DNA from: Nyssa sinensis
Lineage: Eukaryota; Streptophyta; Magnoliopsida; Cornales; Nyssaceae
Direction of reading: 5' to 3'
Length of the DNA: 64,000 bases
Assembly: GCA_008638375.1 (NCBI GenBank)
Contig: CM018051.1
Coordinates: 31,690,740 to 31,754,739 of the forward strand
Positions 1 through 10,096 of this stretch are shown here, one piece after another. How positions within the stretch are numbered: position 1 is the first letter of the stretch; the number at the start of each line of letters is the position of its first letter. The notes under the pieces were generated by a model. The model was not told where the DNA came from. It ran no database searches and saw nothing but the letters and a program-made list of their open reading frames with translations. The position numbers and the translations under genes were made by a program.

Positions 1-115
1 ATTTGACATATTTTGAAGGATATCTGGTGTTCATAGTCTTTTCTTGATCTCAGGTTTGATTTTAGTCCCCTTCTACATTCCTTTTCATTTGCTTCGTTTC
101 TTTCTTTTGTTCGCC

Positions 116-2038
116 ATGTCTGGTCTTGAGTCACCCTCTGGTTCAGGCAGTCCTTCTAGGACCGTTCCTCAACTTCAGTTAGTAAATGTTCCTTCCGTAG
201 ATGCTGATGAGAATAGAATAATAGACTCCCCCTCTAGTCCGGGGGTTAGGATTGTCGATGCATTTGATGAGCCCCCGAATAGGGCTGGTGAGACCTCTGG
301 TCGATCTGGTTACAGAGAGGAGGGTGAGAGTGCAGTCACTGAAAAAATGTTGAGGGAGTTATGGGAGAAATTCAAACTTCCCTCCAATGTTACTTTTAGG
401 GTCCCTGACTCTCGGGATCGCCCAAGCGATGTTAGAGAGGGGGAAATCTACGCCTATCTAGCTTGGTTTGAAATGGGATTGACACTCCCCCTTCTTGATA
501 TTGTAAAACAATTCTTCTGTTGGTTTGACCTTTGCCTTGCAGACTTGAACCTTAATAGTTGGAGACATCCGTTGAGCTTCATTGTGTTGGGGCATATGAA
601 TAATGTCAAGGTGTCTCTTGACCTGATCCATAGTAATATGGATCTAAAACTTCAGAAGGCGGAAGGCCTTTATTACATGTCTTTTGATAGTGGGTTCAGA
701 TCCTTTACTTCCGTGCCCTCTTCCAACAAGACTTGGAAGAAGTGGTATTTCTTCATAAAAGGAGGATGGGAGTTCAAGGACTTCGAAGGCCGATCTTCAG
801 CATTCCCTCGAACCTCTGGGCGAAAGGGTGAGGCCCAATTTTCCTGTGGCTGAGTTGACTTTTTTTTGTACACCAATTACTGAACTGATCAATTTTTGTG
901 TTTCTTGTGCAGTTAAGAGCGTGTGGAGAAGACCAGAATTCTCCTCTGTGATTCAGAAGCAATACAAGAAGCTCTTAAAGCCCAGCATTCGAAGCCATTC
1001 CTCCATTGTTAACCCTGACAAACTGATGGCTGCCAGAGGAAGCGTTGAGGAGCTTGCAAAGAACATGATGGCACGGTGGCAGACCGAGCCATCTTCATCT
1101 GTGACAGCGGGGGAGGCTTCTTCCCCAGTAGACCCTTCTATCCAGGCGAAGAGGAGGAGGATACTCTCGATCTCTCCTAATCCCGTTGAGGTGGAGAGAG
1201 AGGCGCCTGCCCCCATTTTTATGGTCCCCCCAATCCCATCCACTCAAGCGGGTAAGGGGGCGTCATCCTCGGTGGCCCCTGATGCTGTGGGGGCCAAAAA
1301 GATTCTGGAGGACTTTTGGGCCAAGGGCTCAAGCAAAATTAGGCCCTTGAAGTTGGAGAAGCTTCTTGCTAACCTGGCTTCTCTTCAAGTCAAGGTAAGT
1401 TCTTTGGGTCTTTTTCTCCCTTCCCCTTTTTTCGAATGCTTTGGTTGGTACTGAACTGTGTGCTTCGCACGCTGTAGGCCTTGCACACCCTTTCTGCCTT
1501 GATGGGGGTCTCTCCTCCTTCAGAGGAGGTTGATGATCTCAAGACCGAGGTGGACGAACTCAGGCTTAAGCTTGGCACTGCCCAATCGGAGGCCTACAAT
1601 TCTACAGAGAAGCTAAAGGAGCTTCAGAATTCTCTGATTGTGATGGAGTCGGAGAAGGACCTTGCCATTCAGCGGGAGAAGAGGCTGAAGAGGGAGTTGG
1701 ATAGCCTGCGGTATGAATTTACCCAGAAGCTTGATGATGCGGTGGAGCAGGCCAAAGTGGACAATGAGATAGAGATGAAGATGGAATTGGAAGGAATGGC
1801 CACCTCCCTGATTCTGTTCGGTTTCAACAACTTCCGGGATAGGTTCCTTGCCAAATTTCATGACTTCGACATATCCTCGATTGTGCCTCCAGGGGTTACC
1901 CCTCCTGAGGTTGCAGTTCCGAACGAGGTGGTCGAGGTTGTCCCTGCCGCTCCTACCGAAGTTGCTGTCCCAAGTGAGACGATTGATGCTGCTTCTGCCG
2001 ATTCCCTCCCAGCCATTGAGCCTGCCGACCAGGCTTGA
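116..2038 (+). CDS. Antisense ORF of Tat-1 (putative gypsy-type transposon domain protein), three exons
   Basis: Proposed exons are 116-827, 913-1394 and 1478-2038, with GT-AG introns of 85 and 83 nt. The splice phases agree (phase 1, then phase 0), giving an uninterrupted 584-aa protein. ATG 116 has the context CGCCATGT. Residues ~80-235 contain the ELWEKFKLP, FIVLGHMN and SSNKTWKKWYFFI segments typical of the plant family called 'putative gypsy type transposon' (PF04195), usually found in Tat elements on the strand opposite gag-pol. Exon 3 encodes a heptad-rich coiled coil (~413-495), then a Pro/Val/Ala-rich acidic tail. Function is unknown. It is intact although the gag-pol of the same element is dead. 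Exon borders are inferred from consensus and frame, not from transcripts. Confidence 0.72.
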
Positions 2039-2800
2039 AATATGATTAGCTTAGGTTTTTTGTTTTTTTTTAAAACTTCAGTGTAATAGACTTCTTTAAT
2101 GGAACAGATCTCTTTTATCAAATGTCTTCTCTTATGCTTGGTTGACCCATGTAGCATTCCTTTGAATTTGTTGTTGATGTGAGAAATTGATGTGAGTAAG
2201 GCTGTTCTGGATCCCTCTAGATCAACTTCCAAGAAGTGGCAGTTATCTTCCGAACTATAGTTGTGATAAGATAACGATTGTAGCATAGTTCTGATTGCTC
2301 CTTCCTCTCTAGATGAGGTAGGAGAGCAACTTACATAGGTTATATAAGGGACTGACGATGATCTTGTGTCATATATATATTGAGAGTGAATTTCTGGAGA
2401 ATTCTGAGGCAGTTCGTTCTGAACCCAAGTCCTGTAGTAAGAACGGTGTCTTGTGTCTGTTGCTCTGATGATGGAGACTCCAGCCTCCTAAATCGTCCAG
2501 ACCTGGATGGAGATACATCCAAACTGAAAGCTTTACGTGGTCTGTCAAGGATCAACGGAATAGCAAAGACAATGAGGTCTGTATGTTAGACCGGAGGCCT
2601 TTGTATAAGGGTGGATCGGACTTTATTTGCTTTGATCAGTTAGGTATGCTTAGGGAAGCCTTGTATCTTGTCACCTAAGTATCCGAAAGGATGATTCTAT
2701 ACATCATCCATTTATACAGCTGTCTTTTGGGTTTTCGAGAACAACCCTTTATTTAATCGTTGTGACGGTTCGTCTGGGCGACTCTTGGGCTTCGAAGGTC

Positions 2801-2808
2801 TATATATA
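2801..2808 (+). promoter_or_regulatory. TATA box candidate for a plus-strand transcript inside Tat-1
   Basis: TCTATATATACG lies about 145 bases before ATG 2948 and about 690 bases before an AATAAA hexamer (3488-3493) in an ATCAATAAAATT context. Together they outline a possible short transcription unit in the sense of the antisense gene. In AT-rich DNA such a match can be chance. Confidence 0.35.
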
Positions 2809-2947
2809 CGAAGGAGGAGCATAAGGTTGCCCCCTATCTCTTTTACTTGTATCCCCATATTGTTCCCCTATCAGAGAGAATTTGAATGCCTTTTAGAGGC
2901 TTACCGTTTGCCCAGAGGTGATTGACGATTTTTAGTCCGAGTTGGGA

Positions 2948-3250
2948 ATGATTAAACTGTGGCCGAGAGTTAACCTTCCCTTCGATTCAGTCTCCAAGGA
3001 AGGATTAGAGGAGGCTAGGATCTTCTTGTCCATCTTAGCATCCGGTCGAGATTTCTCCGATGGGAGGTGGACCCTCTTTGATTCAACCGAGGCTTGGAGC
3101 GTCGGTGATGAAGACGAAGGTGGGACGCCTCCTTCCCTCTGTGTCTTGGCAGAAACCCTTGCTCCAATCGGCTGGGGTGTGACAACTGCTCTAAGGGAGA
3201 TGAATGGAGGTCCCCTGAAACCCAGAGCCCTCATCCTCTGTTGGTCTTGA
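2948..3250 (+). CDS. Unrecognised 100-aa ORF in the Tat-1 spacer
   Basis: An open frame from ATG 2948, with an in-frame stop just upstream at 2933-2935. The product is acidic in its middle (VGDEDEGGT), with no recognised domain, signal peptide or membrane segment. After its stop a second frame stays open (about 3246-3351, including INDSDDEMAW), so this may be a frameshifted or spliced longer product. It sits between a TATA candidate and a polyadenylation hexamer. It could equally be non-coding element sequence. Confidence 0.22.
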   Translation: MIKLWPRVNLPFDSVSKEGLEEARIFLSILASGRDFSDGRWTLFDSTEAWSVGDEDEGGTPPSLCVLAETLAPIGWGVTTALREMNGGPLKPRALILCWS

Positions 3251-3788
3251 GATCAATGATAGTGATGATGAAATGGCCTGGGTGCTCCTTGCTGCAGATT
3301 GGGGTTCAGGATTCCTTCTTTTCAAATGGAGCTGGCGGCGGCGGTAATGGAAGTTTGGATCCTGGATCCCTTTCTCATTCGAAGAAGAAAGCCATGATGT
3401 CGTATAATGTTTGCCTTTTGTTGTAGCTTTTTGTGTACTTGTTCTGTTTCCAGTCTTATTGTACTGATGTAAATCTTATGAATCATCAATAAAATTGAGT
3501 TCCTTCTCCTCAGATCTGATGTTCTTTGTATTTGAATGTGCTCTTTTTGGAGTTTAAAACACATTCTTGCGCACTTCTGATACATGACTATTCTAAGAAT
3601 AGATCAAAGAAACTTTGTAGAAGTTATGAATCAAGGTACTTCGCACTTGCTTGGCACTATAGTACTTGTTGTTTGCCGATAGATAAGCCAAATAATCTAA
3701 GTGTCAGATCTGAGGTGTTCCGATCTAAAAAACTTTAGTTTGTAGATGTTCTGAACTTCTGTCTTTGGATGGACTGGACCGTAGAAAA

Positions 3789-4283
3789 GATGGACCAAAC
3801 ACGAAGACTTGTACATTATGGACCAGGCTCTGGAGGCCTGTGCATTATTGATGGACCAAGTACGAAGACTTGTATATTAAAGACCAAGCTCTAGAGGCCT
3901 GTGCATTATAGATGGACCAAGTACGAAGACTTGTACATTATGGACCAGGCTCTAGAGGCCTGTGCATTTATAGATGGACCAAGTGCAAAGACTTGTACAT
4001 TATGGACCAGGCTCTGGAGGCCTGTGCATTATAGATGGACCAAGTACGAAGACTTGTACATTATGGACTGGGCTCTAGAGGCCTGTGCATTTATAGATCG
4101 ACCAAGTGCAAAGACTTGTATATTAAGGACCAGGCTCTAGAGGCCTGTGCATTATAGATGGACCAAGTACGAAGACTTGTACATTATGGACCAGGCTCTG
4201 GAGGCCTGTGCATTTATAGATGGACCAAGTGCAAAGACTTGTACATTATGGACCAGGCTCTAGAGGCCTGTGCATTTATATAT
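3789..4283. repeat. Tandem array of ~61-bp units after the Tat-1 integrase
   Basis: About eight head-to-tail copies of a 58-63-bp unit starting GATGGACCAAGTACGAAGAC and containing TTGTACATTATGGACCAGGC. Copies differ by a few substitutions and one or two indels. The array starts about 30 bases beyond the integrase stop. Tat-2 has a 60-bp array at the same place (58338-58945). Both units share GGTCCAT followed by AATGTACA, so they look like diverged versions of one ancestral array. Confidence 0.9.
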
Positions 4284-4313
4284 GAACATTCCATGGAAGT
4301 AAAAGAAGCATCT

Positions 4314-5279
4314 CTATTGATAATACTTTCGTAAGTGTTCCAAGTTCCATGGCCTAGGTACAGGCTTCCCAGTTATGTCTTCAAGCCAGTAGGTGGTAGG
4401 CCGAACAACCTTTGTTACTTTGTAGGGGCCTTCCCAGTTTGGTGACAATTTTCCCATAGTGGGATCCTTGGTGTTCTGAAAGACTCTTCTTAAGACGAGG
4501 TCTCCGACTTGAAAGTTGACCGTTTTGAGTCCTACCTTGGATCTGTCGACCATTCTCTGTTGATAGGCCTCAATCCTGATGCTGGCTTGATCCCTTCTTC
4601 CTTCAAGAAAATCCAAGTTTTCCATCAGCTGCTGATCATTAGACTCTTGCTCAAAGGCTTCAGTCCTCGGGGTTGGCATATCGATCTCGACCGGGATTAC
4701 TGCTTCTGTACCATAGGCCAATGAGAAGGGAGTTTCATATGTGGGCGTTCTTCTGGTTGTTCTGTAGGACCAAAGAACTCTAGGGAGTTCTTTTGCCCAC
4801 TTTCCTTTGGCTTGTTCCAACCTTTTCTTTAACCCGTCAAGGATCGTTCGGTTGGTGACCTCTGCTTGCCCATTTGCTTGTGGATGGCCCGGAGACGCAA
4901 AGTGTTGCCTAATATTGAGATTTTCACAGAATTTCTTGAAGCCTTTACCAGTGAATTGTGTCCCATTATCGGAGATAATCCCACGTGGTATGCCACACCT
5001 ACACATAATGTTCTTCCAAGTGAAGCTCTTGACTTCCTTTTCTGTGATATGTGTTAGAAGTTCAGCTTTGGCCCATTTTGAGAAGTAGTCAATGGCTACC
5101 AAGAGATACTTCCTGTTTGGTGGAGCCCTTGGTAATGGACCCACGATGTCCATTCCCCAGTGAGCAAAGGGCCAAGGACTAGGAATCGGGATAAGCTTGT
5201 GATGAGGTTGATGTTGATATGGGGCAAATCTTTGGCATTTGTCGCACTTCTGAACATACTCCTTAGCCTGCTTAAGCAT
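4314..5279 (-). CDS. Tat-1 integrase (fragment of dead pol)
   Basis: A 321-codon open frame covering the second half of the HHCC zinc finger (KCDKCQ), the DDE core and the C-terminal domain. Catalytic D, D and E are visible in GMDIVGPLP, ISDNGTQF and NGQAEVTNRT. The C-terminal region (VGDLVLRRVF to the LEHLRKYYQ end) matches the Tat-2 end at 57952-58294. The enzyme would insert cDNA into the genome as a pol cleavage product. The true domain starts further upstream, but a stop (TAG just before GYYWPSM, where Tat-2 reads CAA) closes the frame. The first ATG at 5279 is therefore not a genuine start. Confidence 0.85.
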   Translation of the reverse strand: MLKQAKEYVQKCDKCQRFAPYQHQPHHKLIPIPSPWPFAHWGMDIVGPLPRAPPNRKYLLVAIDYFSKWAKAELLTHITEKEVKSFTWKNIMCRCGIPRGIISDNGTQFTGKGFKKFCENLNIRQHFASPGHPQANGQAEVTNRTILDGLKKRLEQAKGKWAKELPRVLWSYRTTRRTPTYETPFSLAYGTEAVIPVEIDMPTPRTEAFEQESNDQQLMENLDFLEGRRDQASIRIEAYQQRMVDRSKVGLKTVNFQVGDLVLRRVFQNTKDPTMGKLSPNWEGPYKVTKVVRPTTYWLEDITGKPVPRPWNLEHLRKYYQ

Positions 5280-6519
5280 GCTAGGCCAGTAATAGCCCTA
5301 AGACAGAGCTCGGTGAGCTACAGTTCTGCCCCTATTGTGATTCCCGCAAATTCCCTCGTGTATTTCAGCCAAAACATATTGTGATTCTTCTAGAGTTAAG
5401 CATTTTAACAGAGGTTGAGAATACGACCTTCTGTAAAGCTTGTTGTTCAAGATCGGTATCGAGCCGCTCTGATTCGGATTCTCCTGGCTTTGTTTTTATC
5501 TTCTGGGAGGAGCCCGGATTGCAGGTACTGGAGGATTGGAGTCATCCAGTTCTAGGGCTGTTCAGCAATTTGAGCAACTTGGGCTTCCTCTATGCTAGGT
5601 CCTGGCTGGTAGGAGATTTTTACTGTGGAGTTTGCTTCAAACTTTAAGCGGGACGCCATGTTAGCCAAAGCATTTGCTCTGCAGTTCTGGCTTCTTTCAA
5701 TTTTCTAGATAGTAAATGTCTGGAAGGAATGCCTCAGGTGGTTCACTAGTTCGGAGTACCGGAGCATTCTATCATCTTTAATGGCGAATTCTCCCAAGAC
5801 TTGGCTTACCACCAGTTGGGAGTCTGAGAAGACTTTGAGGTTCTAAGCCTCACATTCCAAGGCAAGTTTCATGCCTAATATTAGAGCTTCATATTCTGCT
5901 TCATTGTTAGAAGCTTTGAATCCCAAGCTGACTGCTTTTTCTGTCGTGAGCCCATCAGGGGACTGTAGCACTAGGCCTACTCCCGAGCCTTGATCGGTTG
6001 ATGATCCATCGATGTATAGTAGCCAGGTTCCTGAGGTTTCGATGAGTTGTGCCTTGTCTTGAAGTGCCGGGGTGAATTCGGCAACAAAATCAGCCAAGGC
6101 TTGCCCTTTGATGGAGTTTCGGGGTACATATGATATGTCGAATTCCCCTAGCTCCATAGACCACTTAACCAATCTTCCCGATACATCAGGTTTCCTCAGT
6201 ATTGACTTCAGAGGATAGGTAGTTGGGATCTCGATTGGATGGGCTTGGAAATAAGGTCGAAGCTTCCGAGCTGATATGACCAAGGCATAGGCCAGCATTT
6301 CTACTTCTGGATATCTTTTTTCATGTCAAGTAGTGCCCTACTGACGTAGAATATAGGCCTCTGTACTCCCCTGTCTTGTTTGATCAATGCGGAGCTGACC
6401 GCGTTTTCAGAAACTGCGAGGTAGAAAAGTAGCTTTTCTCCTTGTACTAGTTTTGACAGGAGCTCTGGAGAGGCTAGATATTCCTTTAGTTCTTGAAAGG
6501 ATTTCTCGCATTCTTCCGT
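5280..6519 (-). pseudogene. Tat-1 RNase H region (gypsy RH plus archaeal-type RH)
   Basis: The clearest piece is the 151-codon frame 5843-6298. It has the end of the gypsy RNase H and tether (ISARKLRPYFQAHPIEIP, then VKWSMELGEFDISYVPR) and the start of a second RNase H (LYIDGSSTDQGSGVGLVL, then NNEAEYEALILGMKLA). Downstream, out of the open frame, FSDSQLVVSQVL supplies the next acidic residue. A second, archaeal-type RNase H is characteristic of Tat elements. Several stops and frame changes interrupt the stretch, so no complete enzyme can be made. Confidence 0.8.
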
Positions 6520-7652
6520 CTACTGCAAAGCTTTGCTGCCCTTCAGAGCTTTGAAGAAAGATAGGCAGTGATCAGTGGATTTGGAGATAAATTTGCTCAG
6601 TGCCGCAATTCTGCCATTTAGTGCCTGAATTTCCTTCCTAGTTCTTGGTAACTTCAGTCCAATCAGAGCTTGGATCTGAGTAGGGTCTGCTTCGATACCC
6701 CTCTGAGAGACAATGTATCCCAAGAATTTTCCCTTCGTAACCCCGAAGGTACATTTCGAGGGGTTGAGCTTCATCTTGTGCTGTCTGAGGATATCGAAGG
6801 TCTGGGCTAAGTGCTGGAGGTGACTACCTTTCTGCAGACTCTTCACCAGCATGTCGTCGATGTATACCTCCATGGTACTGCCGAGCAGTGGGCTGAACAT
6901 CTTGTTCACCAACCGCTGATAAGTGGCTCCAGCGTTCTTCAAACCGAAAGGCATTACTCTGTAGCAGTAGAGCCCTCGTTTGGTTATGAACGGTATCTTC
7001 TGTTGGTTTGGAGGGTACATCTGGATCTGGTTGTACCCAGAGTAGGCATCCATGAAGCTCATAAGCTCATGCCCCGTAGTGGCGTCAACCAGTTAGTCTA
7101 TCCTTGGCAGTGGAAAGCTGTCCTTGGGGCATGCCTTGTTGAGTCTGTATAATCAACACAGACTCTTCACTTGCCATTTTTCTTCTTGACAAGCACGATG
7201 TTGGCTAGCCACTTGGGATAGAACACTTCTCGTATCATCCTGGCTTCAAGCAGCCTCTGGACCTCTTCATTTATAACCCGATGCCGTTCAGGAGCAATCG
7301 GTCTTCTCTTCTGTCTGACTGGTGGATGATCTGGATCGACCATCAGCTTGTGGGTTATGAGGCTAGGGTCTATATCCTCCATGTCCCTGGTTTCCTAAGC
7401 AAATATAGAGAGGTTGTTTTTCAGAAACCTGACTATATTTTCCTGCTCGGTATGCGTCAGATCTGGGCCGATACACAAATAACGCCCCTCTACTTCTGAA
7501 CTGACTAGTACTTTGACGGGCTCGCCAACAGGTTTGGCTTGGCTGTCGCGTCCCCTTGGGCTCAAGGGTTCTTCAATTCTGGATGGGCAGACTTCCACCT
7601 CGGGAGTGTGGGTGAGAACTGGATCTGCACAGTCCCGAGTGTACTGTAATTG
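6520..7652 (-). pseudogene. Tat-1 reverse transcriptase (broken)
   Basis: The palm motif YIDDML, MPFGLKNAGATYQRLVN and SGYNQIQMYP are intact in the 180-codon frame 6520-7062. The fingers lie in 7167-7382 and the linker in 7395-7598. Comparison with Tat-2 shows three Trp codons turned into stops (TAG 7395-7397, TGA 7167-7169, TAG 6520-6522). A one-base deletion near 7147 shifts the frame in the VCVDYTD segment. RT copies the element RNA into cDNA in virus-like particles; this copy cannot encode it whole. Confidence 0.88.
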
Positions 7653-7655
7653 CTA
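7647..7655 (-). promoter_or_regulatory. Gag-protease/RT boundary stop in leaky context UAG-CAA-UUA (Tat-1)
   Basis: On the minus strand the gag-protease frame ends ...AAA TAG CAA TTA, and the pol frame continues in the same phase. UAG-CAR-YYA is the known tobamovirus-type readthrough context. Tat-2 has the identical nine bases at the same position (42455-42463), which argues for function rather than a random nonsense mutation. Confidence 0.6.
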
Positions 7656-10019
7656 TTTAGGAGCCTTCTCCTTGAGGGCAATAGCATGGCACTCCCGGGA
7701 GGTTGGCTGACACCCTCTGACAGAATGAACGTTCTGGTTGTGGACGTACTTCAGACACTGATGGAGGGTCGAGGTGACTGCCCCTATCTGGTGTAACCAG
7801 GGTCTCCCGATTATGACGTTGTAAGGAGATTTCATGTTCAACACCATGTACTCCGATATGGTGGTCTTCTGCCCTTCACCCTCTCCTACAGTGGTAGGAA
7901 GGTCGACTCTCCCCAATGGGGTGCTGAGATTGCCATCAAAAGCTGCCATCACGGCAGTAGTGGGCTTGACGTTGTTATGGTCCATCCCCATCTGTTTGAG
8001 TGGCTCATGGAACAGTATGTTGACAGAGCTACCAGTATCGACCAGGACTCTCTTGATCTCGAAGTTGGCGATTTTGAGGGTGACAACAAGGGCATCACTG
8101 TGAGGGCAGTGTACCCCTGCTAGGTCTTGCTCAGTGAATTGGATCTCCGGTGCTGGCTTGAGCCTCTTTTCTACGTTGGAGATCTGTAATACGTTCGGGG
8201 CAGCTCTGGCTTCCCGAGCATATCTCTTTCTTGCTCTGTTGGACATTCCTATGATAGGGGAGTCGGCATGGAGGACGTAGATGACATGGTTGTTCTGCCT
8301 CTGAGGCTCGTTTCGTCCTTCCCTCTGCTCTTGCCTCTGCTCAGGCCTTTGGTCTGGCCGTTGTTGAGGCTTGTTTTCTTGGGGGTTCTGCCTTTCATCT
8401 TGCTTGACGAACTCCCGAAGACGCCTCTTCTTTATGAGCTGTTCTATCTCATATCGGAGGGTCCTGCATGTGTTAGTTGTATGTCCATGATCTTTATGGA
8501 AATTACAATACTTACTTTGGTCCCGAAGGCTGGGATCTCCTTTGATTGGTTCCGGCCACCTCAGGTTCTCCCGATCTCGAATCTGCCGGAGTACCTGGTT
8601 CGGTGTGGTGTTTAAAGGAGTGAAGTTGGTGAACTCCCTTGGTCCGGAATTGTACACAGCTCTGGGTGTTGTTCTCTTCTCTAGGCTCCTGGCCCTCTTT
8701 TTGTTGGAGTCTCTTCTGTGGTCCTCCTTCTTATGATCCTCCCTCTTTGGATTATCCCTCTGGGTCTGGTCTTTGCCTTTTTGGGATGTGCGGTTGGCTT
8801 CTTCCAGGTTGATGTACTTTCTAGCCTGATCCATTAATGCCGCCATGTCGACTAGGGGGCTCTTTGTTAAGGAGTCTCTGAAACCACCTTGGGCAAGCCC
8901 AGCAGTTAGGGCTGCTACAAGGAACTTTGGGCTGCAGTCAGTGATCTCTGTGAGTTCGGCATTGAAGCGCGCAATGTAGGCTCTGAGGGACTCCTCCTTA
9001 GTCTGCTTGACATTTAACAGGAATTCTGGTCCCCTTCTGAGCCTTCTGCTGGTCATAAACCTGTCCAAGAATTGTCTACCGAGCTCATAGAAGCTGGTAA
9101 TTGAGTTCGGAGGGAGGTTGTGGAACCACTTTAGAGCAGTTCCCTTCAAGCTAGTGATGAAAGTTCGGCACATAAAAGCATCAGAGGCCCCGTGGAGGGC
9201 CATAGTATGCTGGTAGTGCGAGAGATGATCCTCTGGATCTCCAAACTCGTCGTACAGGGTGAACTTTGGCACCATGAACTTTCTGGGCCTTTCTTCTGAC
9301 ATAATGACGTGAGTGAATGGGGTGGCCAGTCTTCCGAGCAGCCTGGCCAACTCATCTTGCTCTGGAGGGTTCTGAGGTCCTCTCAAGGCAATTGTTTGGT
9401 CCATAGACTCGGCAATTTCCTCTACCCTCCACGGGTCTCTGAGTCTGACATCTTGCGAACCCTACCTGACAGCCTCGGCTTCAGGGTAGTAGGGTTGAGT
9501 ACGCCCTTCGGACGGAGGAGGGTTCCGAACCGGAGGGATTGGTGCTGCATGGGGATGAGGCTCCTGTGGTGCCGGATGTGCTCCCGAGGCCCTTGGAGTT
9601 GGGGCTCGAGTAGTGCTCCGGTAATGGACGTCAGGAACGAAGGCTGATGTTCCCCAGCCTGGAGCTGCTGACGGTTGTGGATCTCTGCCAACGCGGGCAA
9701 CACCCTAGGGGTGCCCGGGCTGGTTATTTGGAGCCTGCTCATGAAGTTCTTCATTCTCCGTGGCAACAGGAGGTCGAGTTCCCGCAGCAATGTTGACCGG
9801 TGGGTTAGGAGGGTTCATCCCTTGATTCTGTGTGAGCGTTGCCAGCGTTCTAGTGATGGCAAGCAACTGTTCCTGCACCAGTTCATTGTGTCGTTTGATC
9901 GATTCGATCTCTTGTCGCATGGGATTAACAATTGGCCCCCTTGCTCGTGGAGCAGGCGGCTGACCCTAAGAGCTTTGCGGAATCTGAGTATTCTGTCGTG
10001 CTCGGAGATTTGGGGCCAT
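7653..10019 (-). pseudogene. Tat-1 gag-protease
   Basis: From ATG 10019 (MAPNLRARQ) to TAG 7653-7655 is one reading frame of 788 codons, interrupted by three stops in its first ~205 codons. The last is near 9470, and 583 codons from Met 9404 are open. Retrotrans_gag signature: FMCRTFITSLKGTALKWF and YELGRQFLDRFM. An Arg/Lys/Glu-rich linker follows, then a zinc knuckle (CNFHKDHGHTTNTC) and an aspartic protease (LVDTGSSVNILF, then VIIGRPWLHQIG). Gag forms the particle and protease cleaves the polyprotein. Tat-2 starts equivalently (MAPNL), supporting the start at 10019. Confidence 0.85.
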
Positions 10020-10075
10020 AGTTTTTCGGTGAGGAAAGAGATGATTTTATGAATAGAGCACTTGGAGATTAGTCA

Positions 10076-10093
10076 TTCCCACAGACAACGCCA
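10076..10093 (-). promoter_or_regulatory. Primer binding site of Tat-1
   Basis: The minus strand reads TGGCGTTGTCTGTGGGAA three bases after the LTR end CATCA. Tat-2 has TGGCGCCGTCTGTGGGAA in the same place. The two PBS differ at two bases. Confidence 0.8.
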
Positions 10094-10096
10094 AAT

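Larger units (their letters stand above)
2039..3788. other. Spacer of Tat-1 between antisense gene and tandem array
   Basis: Internal element sequence with no recognised domain. It holds a TATATAAG at about 2341, a stronger TATATATA at 2801-2808, one ORF of 100 codons (2948-3250) and an AATAAA at 3488-3493. All are on the plus strand, the same sense as the antisense gene. Confidence 0.5.

Noticed and set aside
9309..9647. Plus-strand ORFs over Tat-1 gag-pol, such as this one and 8268-8615
   Set aside because: Shadows of the minus-strand gag frame; no own motif, and not conserved as ORFs in Tat-2.
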